Below, in pieces: positions 1-8,281 of a DNA stretch of 64,000 nucleotides. Origin of the DNA: Streptomyces lasiicapitis. Lineage in GTDB: Bacteria > Actinomycetota > Actinomycetes > Streptomycetales > Streptomycetaceae. A model generated the notes under the pieces. The model was given only the letters and a program-made list of their open reading frames with translations, was not told where the DNA came from and made no database searches. Position numbers and translations under genes: made by a program. Every line of letters starts with the position of its first letter. Position 1 is the first letter of the stretch. Where the stretch lies: contig NZ_BMNG01000008.1 of the NCBI RefSeq assembly GCF_014646335.1, forward strand, positions 326,833 through 390,832, written 5' to 3'.

Positions 1-26
1 TCGTCCTCAAACGCCGGACGGGCCGA
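1..26. repeat. dispersed Streptomyces intergenic repeat (edge-truncated)
   Basis: The first bases contain CCTCAAACGCCGGACGGGC. From general knowledge this string recurs between genes in many Streptomyces genomes, usually as one arm of a stem-loop. Only one arm is inside the window. I did not see a second copy elsewhere in it. The rest of the leader up to the first gene holds only a weak ribosome binding site (gggaagggg). Confidence 0.4.
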
Positions 27-84
27 AAGTGCTCGCCCCGGACGTCGGTGAGCTCAAAAGCCCTATGGGAAGGGGTAGCTCGTC

Positions 85-1818
85 ATGCTCGACCACCTCA
101 TCAAGGGTGTGACCGTCGTCGACGGGACGGGGGCCGCCGCCAGGGTCGCCGACGTGGGCATCCGGGACGGACGGGTGGCCGTCGTCGCGGTCGGCGTCAC
201 GGAGGAGGCCCGTACTCAGGAAGAGGCCCATGGGCTGATCCTTGCCCCCGGGTTCGTCGACCCGCATACGCACTACGACGCGCAGTTGTTCTGGGATCCG
301 TACGCCACGCCCTCCCTGAACCACGGCGTGACCACCGTCGCGGGTGGGAACTGCGGGTTCACGCTGGCGCCGCTGAATCCGGAGCAGCCCGAGGACGCCG
401 ACTACACGCGCCGGATGATGTCCAAGGTCGAGGGCATGTCCCTGGTGGCGTTGGAGGAGGGCGCGCCCTGGTCGTGGCACTCCTTCGGGGAGTATCTGGA
501 CGCGCTGGAGGGGCGGATCGCGGTCAACGCGGGCTTCATGGTGGGGCATTGCGCGCTGCGGCGGTACGTGATGGGGGCGGACGCGGTCGGCGGGCAGCCG
601 TCGGGCGAGCAGTTGGAGCGGATGCTCGCGCTGTTCCATGAGGCTATGGACGCCGGCGCCTGGGGGCTCTCCACCACGCAGTCGTCCACGCACTCCGACG
701 GCGACGGCAAGCCGGTGGCGTCCCGGCACGCGGGGCCCGCCGAACTGCTCGCGCTGTCGCGAGCGGTCGCCGAGCACGAGGGCACGCAGTTGGAGGCGAT
801 CGTCGCGGGCTGTCTGGATCAGTTCAGCGACGCCGAGATCGAGCTGTTCGTGGACATGAGCGCGGCCGCGGGGCGCCCGCTGAACTGGAACGTCCTGACG
901 ATCGACGCCGCCGTGCCCGAACGCGTGCCCCGCCAGCTCGTCGCGAGCGAGCGGGCGCGGAAGGCGGGCGGGCGCGTCGTCGCCCTGACGATGCCGATCC
1001 TGACCCCGATGAACATGTCCCTCGGCACGTTCTGTGCCCTGAATCTGATTCCCGGGTGGGGCGAGATCCTCGGGCTTCCCATTCCGGAGCGCATCGCGAA
1101 GCTCCGCGACCCGGATGTGCGGGGGGAGATGCTGCGGCGCGCGGGCAGCAAGGAAGCCGGGGTGTTCCGGCGCCTCACGCACTTCGGGCGGTACGTCATC
1201 GGAGACACGTACTCCGCCGAGAACGAGGGGCTGACCGGCCGGGTGGTGCGGGACATCGCCGCCGAGCGCGGTCAGGAGGCGTTCGCGTGCATCGTCGAGA
1301 TCTGCGCCAACGACGGTATGCGTACGGTCCTTTGGCCCATGCCGACCGACAACGACCCGGACTCCTGGGCGCTGCGCGCCGAGACCTGGAGCCACGAGGA
1401 CGTCATGCTCGGCGGCTCGGACGCGGGCGCGCACCTGGACCGCATGTGCGGCGCCCCGTACACGACACGGTTCCTCGGGGACTGTCTGCGCGGCCGCAAG
1501 CTGATGGGCCTTGAGCAGGCGGTGAAGATGCTCACCGACGACCCGGCGCGGCTCTTCGGCCTGCGTGAGCGGGGCCGGATCGCCGAGGGCTTCCACGCGG
1601 ACCTCGTCCTCTTCGACCCCGAGCGGATCGACGCGGGCAAGGCCACCCTCGTACACGATCTGCCCGGCGACAGCCCGCGCCTGGACTCCAAGGCGATCGG
1701 TGTGAACGCCGTGTGGGTCAACGGCGTCGAGGTGATCCGCGACGACGTGGTGAGCGGGGCGGTGCCCGGGACCGTGCTGCGGTCGGGCCGTGACACCAGG
1801 ACGGTGAGCACCAGGTGA
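85..1818 (+). CDS. N-acyl-D-amino-acid deacylase / amidohydrolase family 3
   Basis: 577 residues. A metal-dependent hydrolase of the D-aminoacylase branch of the amidohydrolase superfamily, expected to cleave an N-acyl or related amide bond in the cytoplasm. Seen: an N-terminal beta segment, then the metal-binding D-P-H-T-H-Y-D-A-Q motif near residue 60, G-G-N-C-G-F near residue 90, a conserved G-H-C around residue 155, and the late metal Asp in G-G-S-D-A-G-A-H-L-D near residue 450. The C-terminus returns to the composite beta domain (GRIAEGFHADLVLFD). No signal peptide. The stop overlaps the GTG of the aldehyde dehydrogenase (GTGA), so the two are co-translated; this suggests one catabolic route in which an aldehyde is released. 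The exact substrate cannot be read from the sequence. ATG at 85 follows a ggaagggg box. Confidence 0.85.
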   Translation: MLDHLIKGVTVVDGTGAAARVADVGIRDGRVAVVAVGVTEEARTQEEAHGLILAPGFVDPHTHYDAQLFWDPYATPSLNHGVTTVAGGNCGFTLAPLNPEQPEDADYTRRMMSKVEGMSLVALEEGAPWSWHSFGEYLDALEGRIAVNAGFMVGHCALRRYVMGADAVGGQPSGEQLERMLALFHEAMDAGAWGLSTTQSSTHSDGDGKPVASRHAGPAELLALSRAVAEHEGTQLEAIVAGCLDQFSDAEIELFVDMSAAAGRPLNWNVLTIDAAVPERVPRQLVASERARKAGGRVVALTMPILTPMNMSLGTFCALNLIPGWGEILGLPIPERIAKLRDPDVRGEMLRRAGSKEAGVFRRLTHFGRYVIGDTYSAENEGLTGRVVRDIAAERGQEAFACIVEICANDGMRTVLWPMPTDNDPDSWALRAETWSHEDVMLGGSDAGAHLDRMCGAPYTTRFLGDCLRGRKLMGLEQAVKMLTDDPARLFGLRERGRIAEGFHADLVLFDPERIDAGKATLVHDLPGDSPRLDSKAIGVNAVWVNGVEVIRDDVVSGAVPGTVLRSGRDTRTVSTR

Positions 1819-3335
1819 GCGACGTCGAGGTGGAGGGCTTCGCTCCCGCCGGGCCCGCGGGCGGGCCGCAGCGGCTGTTCGTCGACGGGGTGTGGGTGGA
1901 GCCCGACGGCGGGCACTACGAGGTGATCGACCCGGCGACCGAGGAGGTCGTGGGCCTGGCTCCCGAGGCGAGCCGGGCGCAGGTGTGGCAGGCGGCGTCG
2001 GCGGCGCGGGCCGCTTTCGGGACGTGGTCGCGTACGTCGCCGCAGGAGCGGGCCGCCGTCCTCGACCGCGCCGCCGACATCGTCCAGCGGGACTTCGCCG
2101 CGCACGCGGAGTTGGCGCGTGCCGAGACCGGGGCGACCACCGGGACCGCGCGCGGGATGCAGGTCGCGGTGGCGGTGGCGCGCTTCCGGCGGTACGCGCG
2201 GGGGGCCCTTGAGCCGGTGGAGACGGGACTCCCGCCGCAGGTCAACGAGGCGGGCCCGATGGGCAAGGCGGGCGTGCTCGGCGCCTTGGCCGTCCGCCAA
2301 CCCGTCGGCGTCGTCACCTGCATCACCTCCTACAACAACCCCTGGGCGAACCCCTCCGGCAAGATCGCCCCCGCCCTGGCGATGGGCAACACGGTCGTCG
2401 TGAAACCGGCCCCGCAGGACCCGCTGTCCGTGTACCGCATGGCCGCGGCCCTCGCCGAAGCCGGCGCGCCGCCCGGCGTGGTGAACGTCGTCTCCGGCGC
2501 GTCCCCCGAGGTGGGCGAGGCGTCCGTCGACTCGCCCGACGTCGACATGGTGAGCTTCACCGGCTCCACACCCGTCGGACAGCGCATCGGCGAGGTCTGC
2601 GGCCGCGGCATGAAACGCCAGCTCATGGAGCTGGGCGGCAAGGGCGCGGCAATCGTCTTCGACGACGCCGACCTCGACGCGGCGGTGGCGGGCATCGGCA
2701 CGACGTTCTCGTTCTACAGCGGCCAGATCTGTACGGCGCCGACGCGCGTCATCGTCCAACGGCGGCTGTACGAGCCGCTGTTGGAGAAGCTGACGCGCTA
2801 CGCCTCCTACCTGAAGGTCGGGGACCCGAGGGGCCGGGACACGGTGGTGGGCCCGCTGATCTCCGCGGCGCATCGCGAACGGGTGGAGTCGTACGTGGAG
2901 TTGGGCCGGAAGGAGGGGGCGCGGCTGGTGGCGGGCGGTGACCCCATGTCTCCCCGGCCGCCCCGAGGCTTCTACTTCACCCCCACCCTCCTGGCGGACT
3001 GCACGCCCGGGATGCGGGTGGTCCGGGAGGAGATCTTCGGCCCCGTCGTGGTCGTCGTCCCCTTCGACGGCGAGGGCGAGGCGGCCGAGGAGGAGGCGGT
3101 GGCCCTGGCCAACGACAGCGACTACGGCCTGCTCAGCTATGTCTGGTCGGCCGACGTGGCGCGCGCGTTCCGGGTGGCCCGGCGGCTGCGGGCGGGCGGG
3201 GTCGGCGTGAACACCATCGGCCGCAACATGGAGGCCCCGTTCGGCGGGTTCAAGCAGAGCGGGGTGGGGAGGGACTGCGGGTCGTACGCGTTGGGGGCGT
3301 ACAGCGAGACGCAGGCGGTGGTGTGGGCGGGGTAG
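1815..3335 (+). CDS. NAD(P)-dependent aldehyde dehydrogenase
   Basis: 506 residues, the normal length for the ALDH superfamily. It oxidises an aldehyde to the carboxylate with NAD(P) in the cytoplasm. Seen: the Rossmann region with N-P-W-A-N-P-S-G-K and V-V-K-P-A, the F-T-G-S-T-P-V-G turn, the general-base Glu in M-E-L-G-G-K-G, the nucleophile Cys in S-G-Q-I-C-T-A-P, and the E-E-I-F-G-P-V motif. All catalytic residues are present. The GTG start at 1815 overlaps the deacylase stop by four bases. Residues 1-20 are a variable leader. Its natural substrate is probably a product of the upstream hydrolase, but that is an inference from coupling only. Confidence 0.9.
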   Translation: MSDVEVEGFAPAGPAGGPQRLFVDGVWVEPDGGHYEVIDPATEEVVGLAPEASRAQVWQAASAARAAFGTWSRTSPQERAAVLDRAADIVQRDFAAHAELARAETGATTGTARGMQVAVAVARFRRYARGALEPVETGLPPQVNEAGPMGKAGVLGALAVRQPVGVVTCITSYNNPWANPSGKIAPALAMGNTVVVKPAPQDPLSVYRMAAALAEAGAPPGVVNVVSGASPEVGEASVDSPDVDMVSFTGSTPVGQRIGEVCGRGMKRQLMELGGKGAAIVFDDADLDAAVAGIGTTFSFYSGQICTAPTRVIVQRRLYEPLLEKLTRYASYLKVGDPRGRDTVVGPLISAAHRERVESYVELGRKEGARLVAGGDPMSPRPPRGFYFTPTLLADCTPGMRVVREEIFGPVVVVVPFDGEGEAAEEEAVALANDSDYGLLSYVWSADVARAFRVARRLRAGGVGVNTIGRNMEAPFGGFKQSGVGRDCGSYALGAYSETQAVVWAG

Positions 3336-3352
3336 CGCCCCGCTCGGGCGTT

Positions 3353-3383
3353 GGTCCTAGGCCCGGCCGTTCGGCCTAGGACC
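3353..3383. terminator. perfect 11-bp hairpin after the aldehyde dehydrogenase
   Basis: Arms GGTCCTAGGCC (3353-3363) and GGCCTAGGACC (3373-3383) pair perfectly around a 9-base loop. It lies 18 bases after the stop and about 68 before the next gene. There is no T run, which is usual for actinobacterial terminators. The loop and flanks also contain the symmetric GGCCGttCGGCC, so the site could instead be an operator for the next gene. Confidence 0.55.
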
Positions 3384-3450
3384 GGACTGGTCCCGACCCG
3401 GTCCTCAGGACGGATACGACCCCCTCCGGCCCCCAACTACCGTCCCGACC

Positions 3451-4095
3451 ATGAAACTTGCACTGATCGGAACCGGAAATGTCGGGCGTGCGCTGGCCAA
3501 GGGCTGGGCGGCGGCGGGCCATGAGGTGGTCCTCGGTTCGCGGGACCCCGCGGCGAAGGCGGAACTGGCGGCGGAGGTGGGCGTGCCGGTGGTGACGGTC
3601 GCCGAGGCGGCCGAGCGGGCCGAGGTGATCGTGAACGTCACGCCGGGGACGGATTCCGTGGCGCTCCTGCGCACGGTGGAGGCCGCGCTGCGCGGAAAGG
3701 TGCTGGTCGACATAGCCGTCGGCTTCACCGAGGAGCCGCACGGGATGGCCCTGTCACACCCCACGATCTCCCTGGGCGAGGAGATCCAGACGGCGTTCCC
3801 CGACACCCGAGTGGTCAAAACCTTCTCCACGATGGACGCCATCGTCATGACGGCCCCCGGCGACCTGACGGGCCCGTCCACCGTCTTCCTCTCGGGCAAC
3901 GACCCCCGGGCCAAGAAGACGACCGCCACCCTCCTCACCGACCTCGGCTGGCCCGAGTCCGCCCACATGGACCTCGGCCCCATCGAAACCGCCCGCGGCC
4001 AGGAACACTTCGCGCTCCTCTTCATGGGCATCGCGGGCGCACTCGGCTCGTACGACTTCGGACTCCAGGTCGTCCCACACCGCTCGAACGAGTGA
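3451..4095 (+). CDS. NADPH-dependent F420 reductase-like / NAD(P)-binding protein
   Basis: 214 residues. Seen: an N-terminal Rossmann fold starting MKLALIGTGNVGRALAKGW (G-x-G-x-x-G) followed by the second-strand G-S-R-D-P, typical of the F420H2:NADP oxidoreductase-like group (PF03807), which prefers NADP. A second conserved block (VVKTFSTMDAIVM) and the C-terminal R-G-Q-E-H-F-A-L-L region fit this family, in which such proteins move hydride between NADP and F420 or an unknown partner. Many Streptomyces paralogues have no proven substrate, so the F420 link is uncertain, although the F420 synthesis gene fbiC lies 6 kb away. Monocistronic, between two hairpins. Confidence 0.7.
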   Translation: MKLALIGTGNVGRALAKGWAAAGHEVVLGSRDPAAKAELAAEVGVPVVTVAEAAERAEVIVNVTPGTDSVALLRTVEAALRGKVLVDIAVGFTEEPHGMALSHPTISLGEEIQTAFPDTRVVKTFSTMDAIVMTAPGDLTGPSTVFLSGNDPRAKKTTATLLTDLGWPESAHMDLGPIETARGQEHFALLFMGIAGALGSYDFGLQVVPHRSNE

Positions 4096-4147
4096 CGCAA
4101 CGCCATATTCCAGGGGCAGTTGCCACACTCGCCCTAGCGTTCCGCAC

Positions 4148-5038
4148 ATGGCGAGTTCATCCCACGAAGCGATGCACCGCATCTTCCAGAAGGAACCCGG
4201 CGTCTTCGGCCGGGCGTTCCGGGCGCTCGACCTGCCGTTCCCGGAACCGACAGCGGTGTCCATCATGCCCACCGACTTGACCGAGACGACGCCGCTGGAG
4301 CGCAGGGTGGACACGCTGCTCCGGTTCGACACCGAGAACGAGGGCAGTTTTCTGCTGGCGGTGGAGGCGCAGGGAAGAAGGGACCGCGCCAAACCCGCGA
4401 GCTGGGCGTATTACACGTCCTACCTGCACGCGAAATACCAACTCCCGACCGTCCTGCTCGTCACCTGTCAGGACAAGTCGACGGCGGTCTGGGCCGCCGC
4501 CCCCTACAGCGTCGGCCCCGCACACTGGCCCATGCTCACGCTCCGCCCACTGGTCCTCGGCCCGCACAACGTGCCTGTCATCACGGACGTGCGGGCCGCT
4601 GCCCAGGACATCCCGCTCGCGACCCTTTCCGCGATTACGCATAGTAAGGACGCGAACGCCGATGCCATACTGAAGGCGTTGGCAGCGGCCTTGAAGACCA
4701 TCGACAGGGAGAATGCGGAGATCTTCTCCGAACTCACTGAACAGGGCCTGGCCAACAGCCCGGCTCTCAAGACTTGGAGGGAACTGGTGACCGTCGAGCT
4801 TTCCTTTTTCCGGTCGGAGACGTCTCAGCGGCTGCGGGCGGAGGGGCATACGGAGGGGCGTGCCGAGGAGCGCGCGGAATCCGTGTTGCGCACTCTGAAG
4901 CATCGGGGCATCGAGGTGCCCGAGGCCGTGCGGAAGCGGATCGTGGACTGTGCTGACCTGGAGACCTTGGCTGCCTGGGTCGACCTGTCCTACACGGTGA
5001 AGTCCGCTGAAGAGCTTTTCGCGGATTACGACGACTGA
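4148..5038 (+). CDS. Rpn-like PD-(D/E)XK nuclease-fold protein
   Basis: 296 residues. Seen: D-x-x-x-R-F-D (RRVDTLLRFD) near residue 55, then L-L-A-V-E-A-Q-G-R-R-D with a conserved Y-x-x-Y-L-H-A-K-Y after it, the arrangement of the Asp and E-x-Q/K active site in recombination-promoting nuclease (Rpn/YhgA-like) and related transposase-derived families. The C-terminal third is charged and helical with an R-A-E-G-H-T-E-G-R-A-E-E-R-A stretch, probably a coiled coil. Such proteins are numerous in Streptomyces with no known function; nuclease activity is inferred from the fold. Codon use matches its neighbours, so no sign of recent transfer. ATG at 4148 is chosen because the conserved part begins within about 10 residues. 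Confidence 0.6.
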   Translation: MASSSHEAMHRIFQKEPGVFGRAFRALDLPFPEPTAVSIMPTDLTETTPLERRVDTLLRFDTENEGSFLLAVEAQGRRDRAKPASWAYYTSYLHAKYQLPTVLLVTCQDKSTAVWAAAPYSVGPAHWPMLTLRPLVLGPHNVPVITDVRAAAQDIPLATLSAITHSKDANADAILKALAAALKTIDRENAEIFSELTEQGLANSPALKTWRELVTVELSFFRSETSQRLRAEGHTEGRAEERAESVLRTLKHRGIEVPEAVRKRIVDCADLETLAAWVDLSYTVKSAEELFADYDD

Positions 5039-5059
5039 CGTCAGTCTGTGCGGGACTCG

Positions 5060-5093
5060 GCCCGGGGCTAGGTGTCTTCACCTGGCCCCGGGC
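5060..5093. terminator. bidirectional hairpin terminator
   Basis: GCCCGGGGC-T-AGGTG (5060-5074) pairs with CACCT-G-GCCCCGGGC (5079-5093) around a 4-base loop: a 15-bp stem with one T.G wobble, followed on the + strand by GTTT. It separates two convergent genes, and the stop codon of the minus-strand MFS gene (5068-5070) lies inside the left arm. Confidence 0.8.
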
Positions 5094-6219
5094 GTTTGCA
5101 TGCCAGCATCAGCGCCGTCAGCAGATACGGCGCCGCGAACACCGCGAACGTCGTGCCGTGTGTGGTTGTTGATGCCAGTAGGCCGTACGTTCCGTACACC
5201 GTCACCGTCGTCAGTTCCGTTGCCGCGCCTGCCAGGGATGTGACCGTTGCTCGGCTCGGGCCCGTGATGCTGTTCTGGAGGCGGGTGTCGGCCAGGACGG
5301 TGGTCAGTTGGAAGGCGCAGAAGGCCAGGGCTACGAGGGCGACGCCTGCGGGGAGGGGGAGACCGGCTGCCGGGAGTGCCGCGCCTGCGGCCAGTGCCGC
5401 GCCCGCGCAGGCCAGGAGGGCCGCGAAGCCCGCCGTGCCGAGGCCCCGTAGCGAACCCGCCAGCAGGCTTCCCGCCGTCGCTCCCACCCAGATCAGCAGC
5501 AGCCACCACGGCACCACCGTGTCCGTCGCGCCGGCCTCCCGGACCAGGAGCGGGGTGTATTCGTCCAGGGCTCCCCATACGGCGGTTACGGCTGGTACTA
5601 GCAGTAGGGCCTCGCGTACGGTCCGGTTGCTGCGGGCCTCGGACAGGCCTGCTCGGAGGGATGCCGCCCAGCCGGGGGAGGAATCTTCGGAGGCGGGGGT
5701 GGGGACTGCGTCGGTGGCGGCCTTCGTTTCCCGGTCCCGGTGTTCCGGGAACCGCCCCGCCACCACCGCCGTCAGCACGCACGCCCCCACACTCGCCGCC
5801 CCCATCACCCCGTACCCGCCCGCCCCGAGCACCGGGCCCGCGAGTGCCGTCGCCGTCATCACGCCCACCAGGGCGGCCGCCCGCGCCCGGCCCATGACGT
5901 GGGCGTAGCGGTCGGCGGCTCCCAGGTGGGCCAGCTCCTCGTACACGAGGGCCTCCAGCGCGCCGGAGCCGAACGCGCCCTTCGCGCCCCACAGCACGAA
6001 ACCGATGGCGAACGTCCAGTACGAGGGCGCGACGGTCCAGAGGGCGAAGCCCGCGGCGGTGAGCAGGGGGCCCGTCCACAGCAGGAGGCGGCGCGAGACC
6101 GCGTCGGCCAGGGCGCCGGAGGGGACCTCCAGGACGATGCCGGTCAGCGACCAGAGGACGAAGAGGGATGAGATCTGCGCGACTGACAGGCCCGCGTCGC
6201 TGAACAGCAGCGCGTACAC
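5068..6219 (-). CDS. MFS transporter with disrupted N-terminus
   Basis: 383 residues from the GTG at 6219, with about eleven hydrophobic segments of a major facilitator protein. The loop after the second helix has G-A-L-A-D-A-V-S-R-R, a variant of the MFS motif A. This start removes part of the first helix. The same frame stays open upstream to 6306 and encodes a good first-helix sequence (LAATLYAYSLLDDCVLLYP), and a plausible ATG start lies at 6324 (M-T-R-R-H). Codon 6 of that frame is TGA (6307-6309). Either the gene is broken by a nonsense change, or an unrecognised start is used between 6306 and 6219, where only GTG 6219 is a normal codon. Function as an exporter is inferred from family; substrate unknown. 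Confidence 0.65.
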   Translation of the reverse strand: MYALLFSDAGLSVAQISSLFVLWSLTGIVLEVPSGALADAVSRRLLLWTGPLLTAAGFALWTVAPSYWTFAIGFVLWGAKGAFGSGALEALVYEELAHLGAADRYAHVMGRARAAALVGVMTATALAGPVLGAGGYGVMGAASVGACVLTAVVAGRFPEHRDRETKAATDAVPTPASEDSSPGWAASLRAGLSEARSNRTVREALLLVPAVTAVWGALDEYTPLLVREAGATDTVVPWWLLLIWVGATAGSLLAGSLRGLGTAGFAALLACAGAALAAGAALPAAGLPLPAGVALVALAFCAFQLTTVLADTRLQNSITGPSRATVTSLAGAATELTTVTVYGTYGLLASTTTHGTTFAVFAAPYLLTALMLACKRPGPGEDT

Positions 6220-6369
6220 GGGGTAGAGGAGTACGCAGTCGTCCAGGAGCGAGTACGCGTACAGCGTCGCCGCGAGGCGGCGGTGGCTTCCGGTGCCCGG
6301 TGAAGGTCAATGTCGGCGGGTCATGCTCCCGAGCCTAGCCGCCCGCCGCCGTGCCCGCCCCGGCTTCCG

Positions 6370-6690
6370 TCAGGACTCGTCCGCCCGGGCCCCGGCCAGG
6401 ATGGCGTCCAGCAACCCCGGATAGCGCGCGTCCAGATCCTCCCGCCGCAGCGTGAGCAGGTTCTCGCGGCCGGACGGGCGCTGCCGGATGACCCCGCTCT
6501 CGCGCAGCACGCGCCAGTGGTGCGTCATGGTCGACTTCGCCGTCACGCCGAGGGTGTTGAGGACGCTCGTGCAGTTGTGGTCGCCGCCGCCGTCGAGGAG
6601 CCGGACGACGGACAGCCGCAGCGGGTTGCCGAGGGCGCTCAGGACGCCGTCGACCCGGATCTGGTCCCGCTCGGGGTGGCGGTAGCTCAT
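6370..6690 (-). CDS. ArsR-type winged-helix repressor
   Basis: 106 residues, typical for a single-domain ArsR/HTH_20 regulator. Seen: the R-V-D-G-V-L-S-A-L-G-N-P-L-R-L entry helix, a recognition region with K-S-T-M-T-H-H-W-R-V-L-R-E-S-G-V-I, and the wing R-Q-R-P-S-G-R-E-N. No cysteine metal box is evident, so it probably senses an organic ligand rather than metal. ATG at 6690 is chosen because an upstream start would read through the operator region. It is divergent from a DHA2 drug exporter, with three repeated palindromes between them, the usual layout of a repressor controlling itself and its exporter. Confidence 0.8.
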   Translation of the reverse strand: MSYRHPERDQIRVDGVLSALGNPLRLSVVRLLDGGGDHNCTSVLNTLGVTAKSTMTHHWRVLRESGVIRQRPSGRENLLTLRREDLDARYPGLLDAILAGARADES

Positions 6691-6708
6691 ACCCGACACC
6701 GTACCTCC

Positions 6709-6794
6709 GTACGTAGACATTCGAACTATCGCTTGCCGCCCCGCTTGATTGTACGTAAGGATGCGTACAGTCAATCGTATGTAGAAACGCGTAC
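6709..6794. promoter_or_regulatory. three 18-bp operator-like sites between repressor and exporter
   Basis: Site A GTACGTAGACATTCGAAC (6709-6726), site B GTACGTAAGGATGCGTAC (6751-6768) and site C GTATGTAGAAACGCGTAC (6777-6794) share GTAyGTA at the left and (G)CG(T)AC at the right. Each is an imperfect inverted repeat with half-site GTACG. Sites B and C lie just upstream of the exporter start and site A just upstream of the repressor start. This is the expected arrangement for co-repression of both genes. Confidence 0.6.
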
Positions 6795-6817
6795 TGTCGT
6801 ACCGAAGGGATGCTTCC

Positions 6818-8281
6818 GTGTCTGACAAGCGCCGCCTGGGCTGGACTCTCGTCCTGCTCGCCCTCGCGCAGACCGTCTACTCGCTCGACCTCAACATCGT
6901 CTTCGTCGCCCTCCCGGAAATCGGCGCCGACCTCGGCTTCCCGGGACAGACCCAGCAGTTGGTGGTCAGCGCCTACGTCGTCTTCGCGGGCGGGTTCCTG
7001 CTGCTCGGCGGGCGGGCGGCCGATCTGCTCGGGCGGCGGCGGATGTTCGTGCTCGCCCTCGCCCTGTACGCCGCCTCGTCGCTCGCGGGCGGGCTTGCGA
7101 ACAGCGCGGGCGTCATCATCACCGCCCGCGCCGTACAAGGGATCGGGGGCGCGCTGCTGCTGCCCGCGACGCTCTCCCTCATCAACAACCTCTTCGAGGA
7201 GGGGCCGAAGCGCAATCGCGCCCTCGCCGTGTGGGGCGGTGCGGGCGCCAGCGGGCTCACCCTCGGCGCGCTGCTCGGCGGTGTGCTCACCGAACGCTTC
7301 GGCTGGCCCGCCGTGTTCTACGTGAACGTGCCGCTCGCCGGGCTCGTCGCCCTCGCCGCGCTGTACGTCGTCCCGCGCGACCCGGCACGCGGCGAGCGCC
7401 GCCGCTTCGACCTGCCGGGGGCGCTGAGCGTCACCGCCGGGTCGACCCTGTTGGTCTTCGGGCTCGTCGAAGGGCCGGAACTGGGCTGGGGCGACCCGCT
7501 GGTGGTGGGGGCCTTCGCGGCCGCCGCCGTGCTCCTCGCCGCCTTCGCGGTGATCGAGGCCCGCAGCGCCGACCCGCTGATGCCGTTCCGTCTTTTCCGC
7601 AACCGCAGCCTCACCGTCGGCATGACCGTCACGTTCGTCTACATGGCGACCTTCGGCGTGCTGCCGTACTTCCTGACGGTGCTGATGCAGAGCGTGCACG
7701 GGTACTCCGCACTGCGGACCGGCCTCGCCTTCCTGCTGCCGTCCGTCGCCATCGCCGCCGGCACCCAGCTCGGCGAGCGCATGGCCACGCGCGTCGGTAC
7801 CCGCGCCACACTCCTGACCGGCTTCGCGACCGGCGTCGTCGGCACCGCCGTGCTCGCGCTCGGCTTCGACGCCGACGCGGGCTACGGGCTGCTCGTGCCG
7901 GGGCTCGTGGTCTCCGGCGTGGGGCAGGGCATCGTGTGGACCGCCATGTGGATCGCCTCAGCCACGGGCACGCCCGCGCACGAGCAGGGTGTCGCCAACG
8001 GCATCGCGTCCACGGCCCTCAACATCGGCAACGCCATCGGCCTCGCCGTGTTCACGGTGATCGCCGACATCGGCACGGAGGGCAGGACGGGCGCCGCCCT
8101 GCGCACCGCGACCGCCGACGGCGAGTTCCTCGTGGTGCTCCTCACGGCGGCGGGCATGGTGGCGGGCCTGCTCGTCACGCTCACGCTGCCCCGGTCACGG
8201 GCGGCCCGTACGGTACGCGCCTCGCGTACCGCCGAGCCCGCCGCAGACGTCCTCAACGCCCCAGGAAAATCGGGTTCGTGA
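6818..8281 (+). CDS. DHA2-family MFS multidrug exporter (EmrB/QacA type)
   Basis: 487 residues with 14 hydrophobic segments expected for the 14-helix drug:H+ antiporter 2 family in the cytoplasmic membrane. Seen: helix 1 ending Y-S-L-D-L-N-I-V-F-V-A-L-P with the typical membrane Asp, motif A as G-G-R-A-A-D-L-L-G-R-R-R, and motif C-like glycines in helix 5 (GAGASGLTLGALLGG). GTG at 6818 follows gaaggga at 7 bases. The 3' end overlaps the convergent PHP gene by 29 bases. It is probably controlled by the divergent ArsR-type protein. Substrate unknown; drug or metabolite export is inferred. Confidence 0.88.
   Translation: MSDKRRLGWTLVLLALAQTVYSLDLNIVFVALPEIGADLGFPGQTQQLVVSAYVVFAGGFLLLGGRAADLLGRRRMFVLALALYAASSLAGGLANSAGVIITARAVQGIGGALLLPATLSLINNLFEEGPKRNRALAVWGGAGASGLTLGALLGGVLTERFGWPAVFYVNVPLAGLVALAALYVVPRDPARGERRRFDLPGALSVTAGSTLLVFGLVEGPELGWGDPLVVGAFAAAAVLLAAFAVIEARSADPLMPFRLFRNRSLTVGMTVTFVYMATFGVLPYFLTVLMQSVHGYSALRTGLAFLLPSVAIAAGTQLGERMATRVGTRATLLTGFATGVVGTAVLALGFDADAGYGLLVPGLVVSGVGQGIVWTAMWIASATGTPAHEQGVANGIASTALNIGNAIGLAVFTVIADIGTEGRTGAALRTATADGEFLVVLLTAAGMVAGLLVTLTLPRSRAARTVRASRTAEPAADVLNAPGKSGS

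Noticed and set aside
596..660. possible transfer RNA or other structural RNA genes across the window
   Set aside because: No T-loop signature or cloverleaf was noticed in the intergenic regions; hairpins found are simple terminators.
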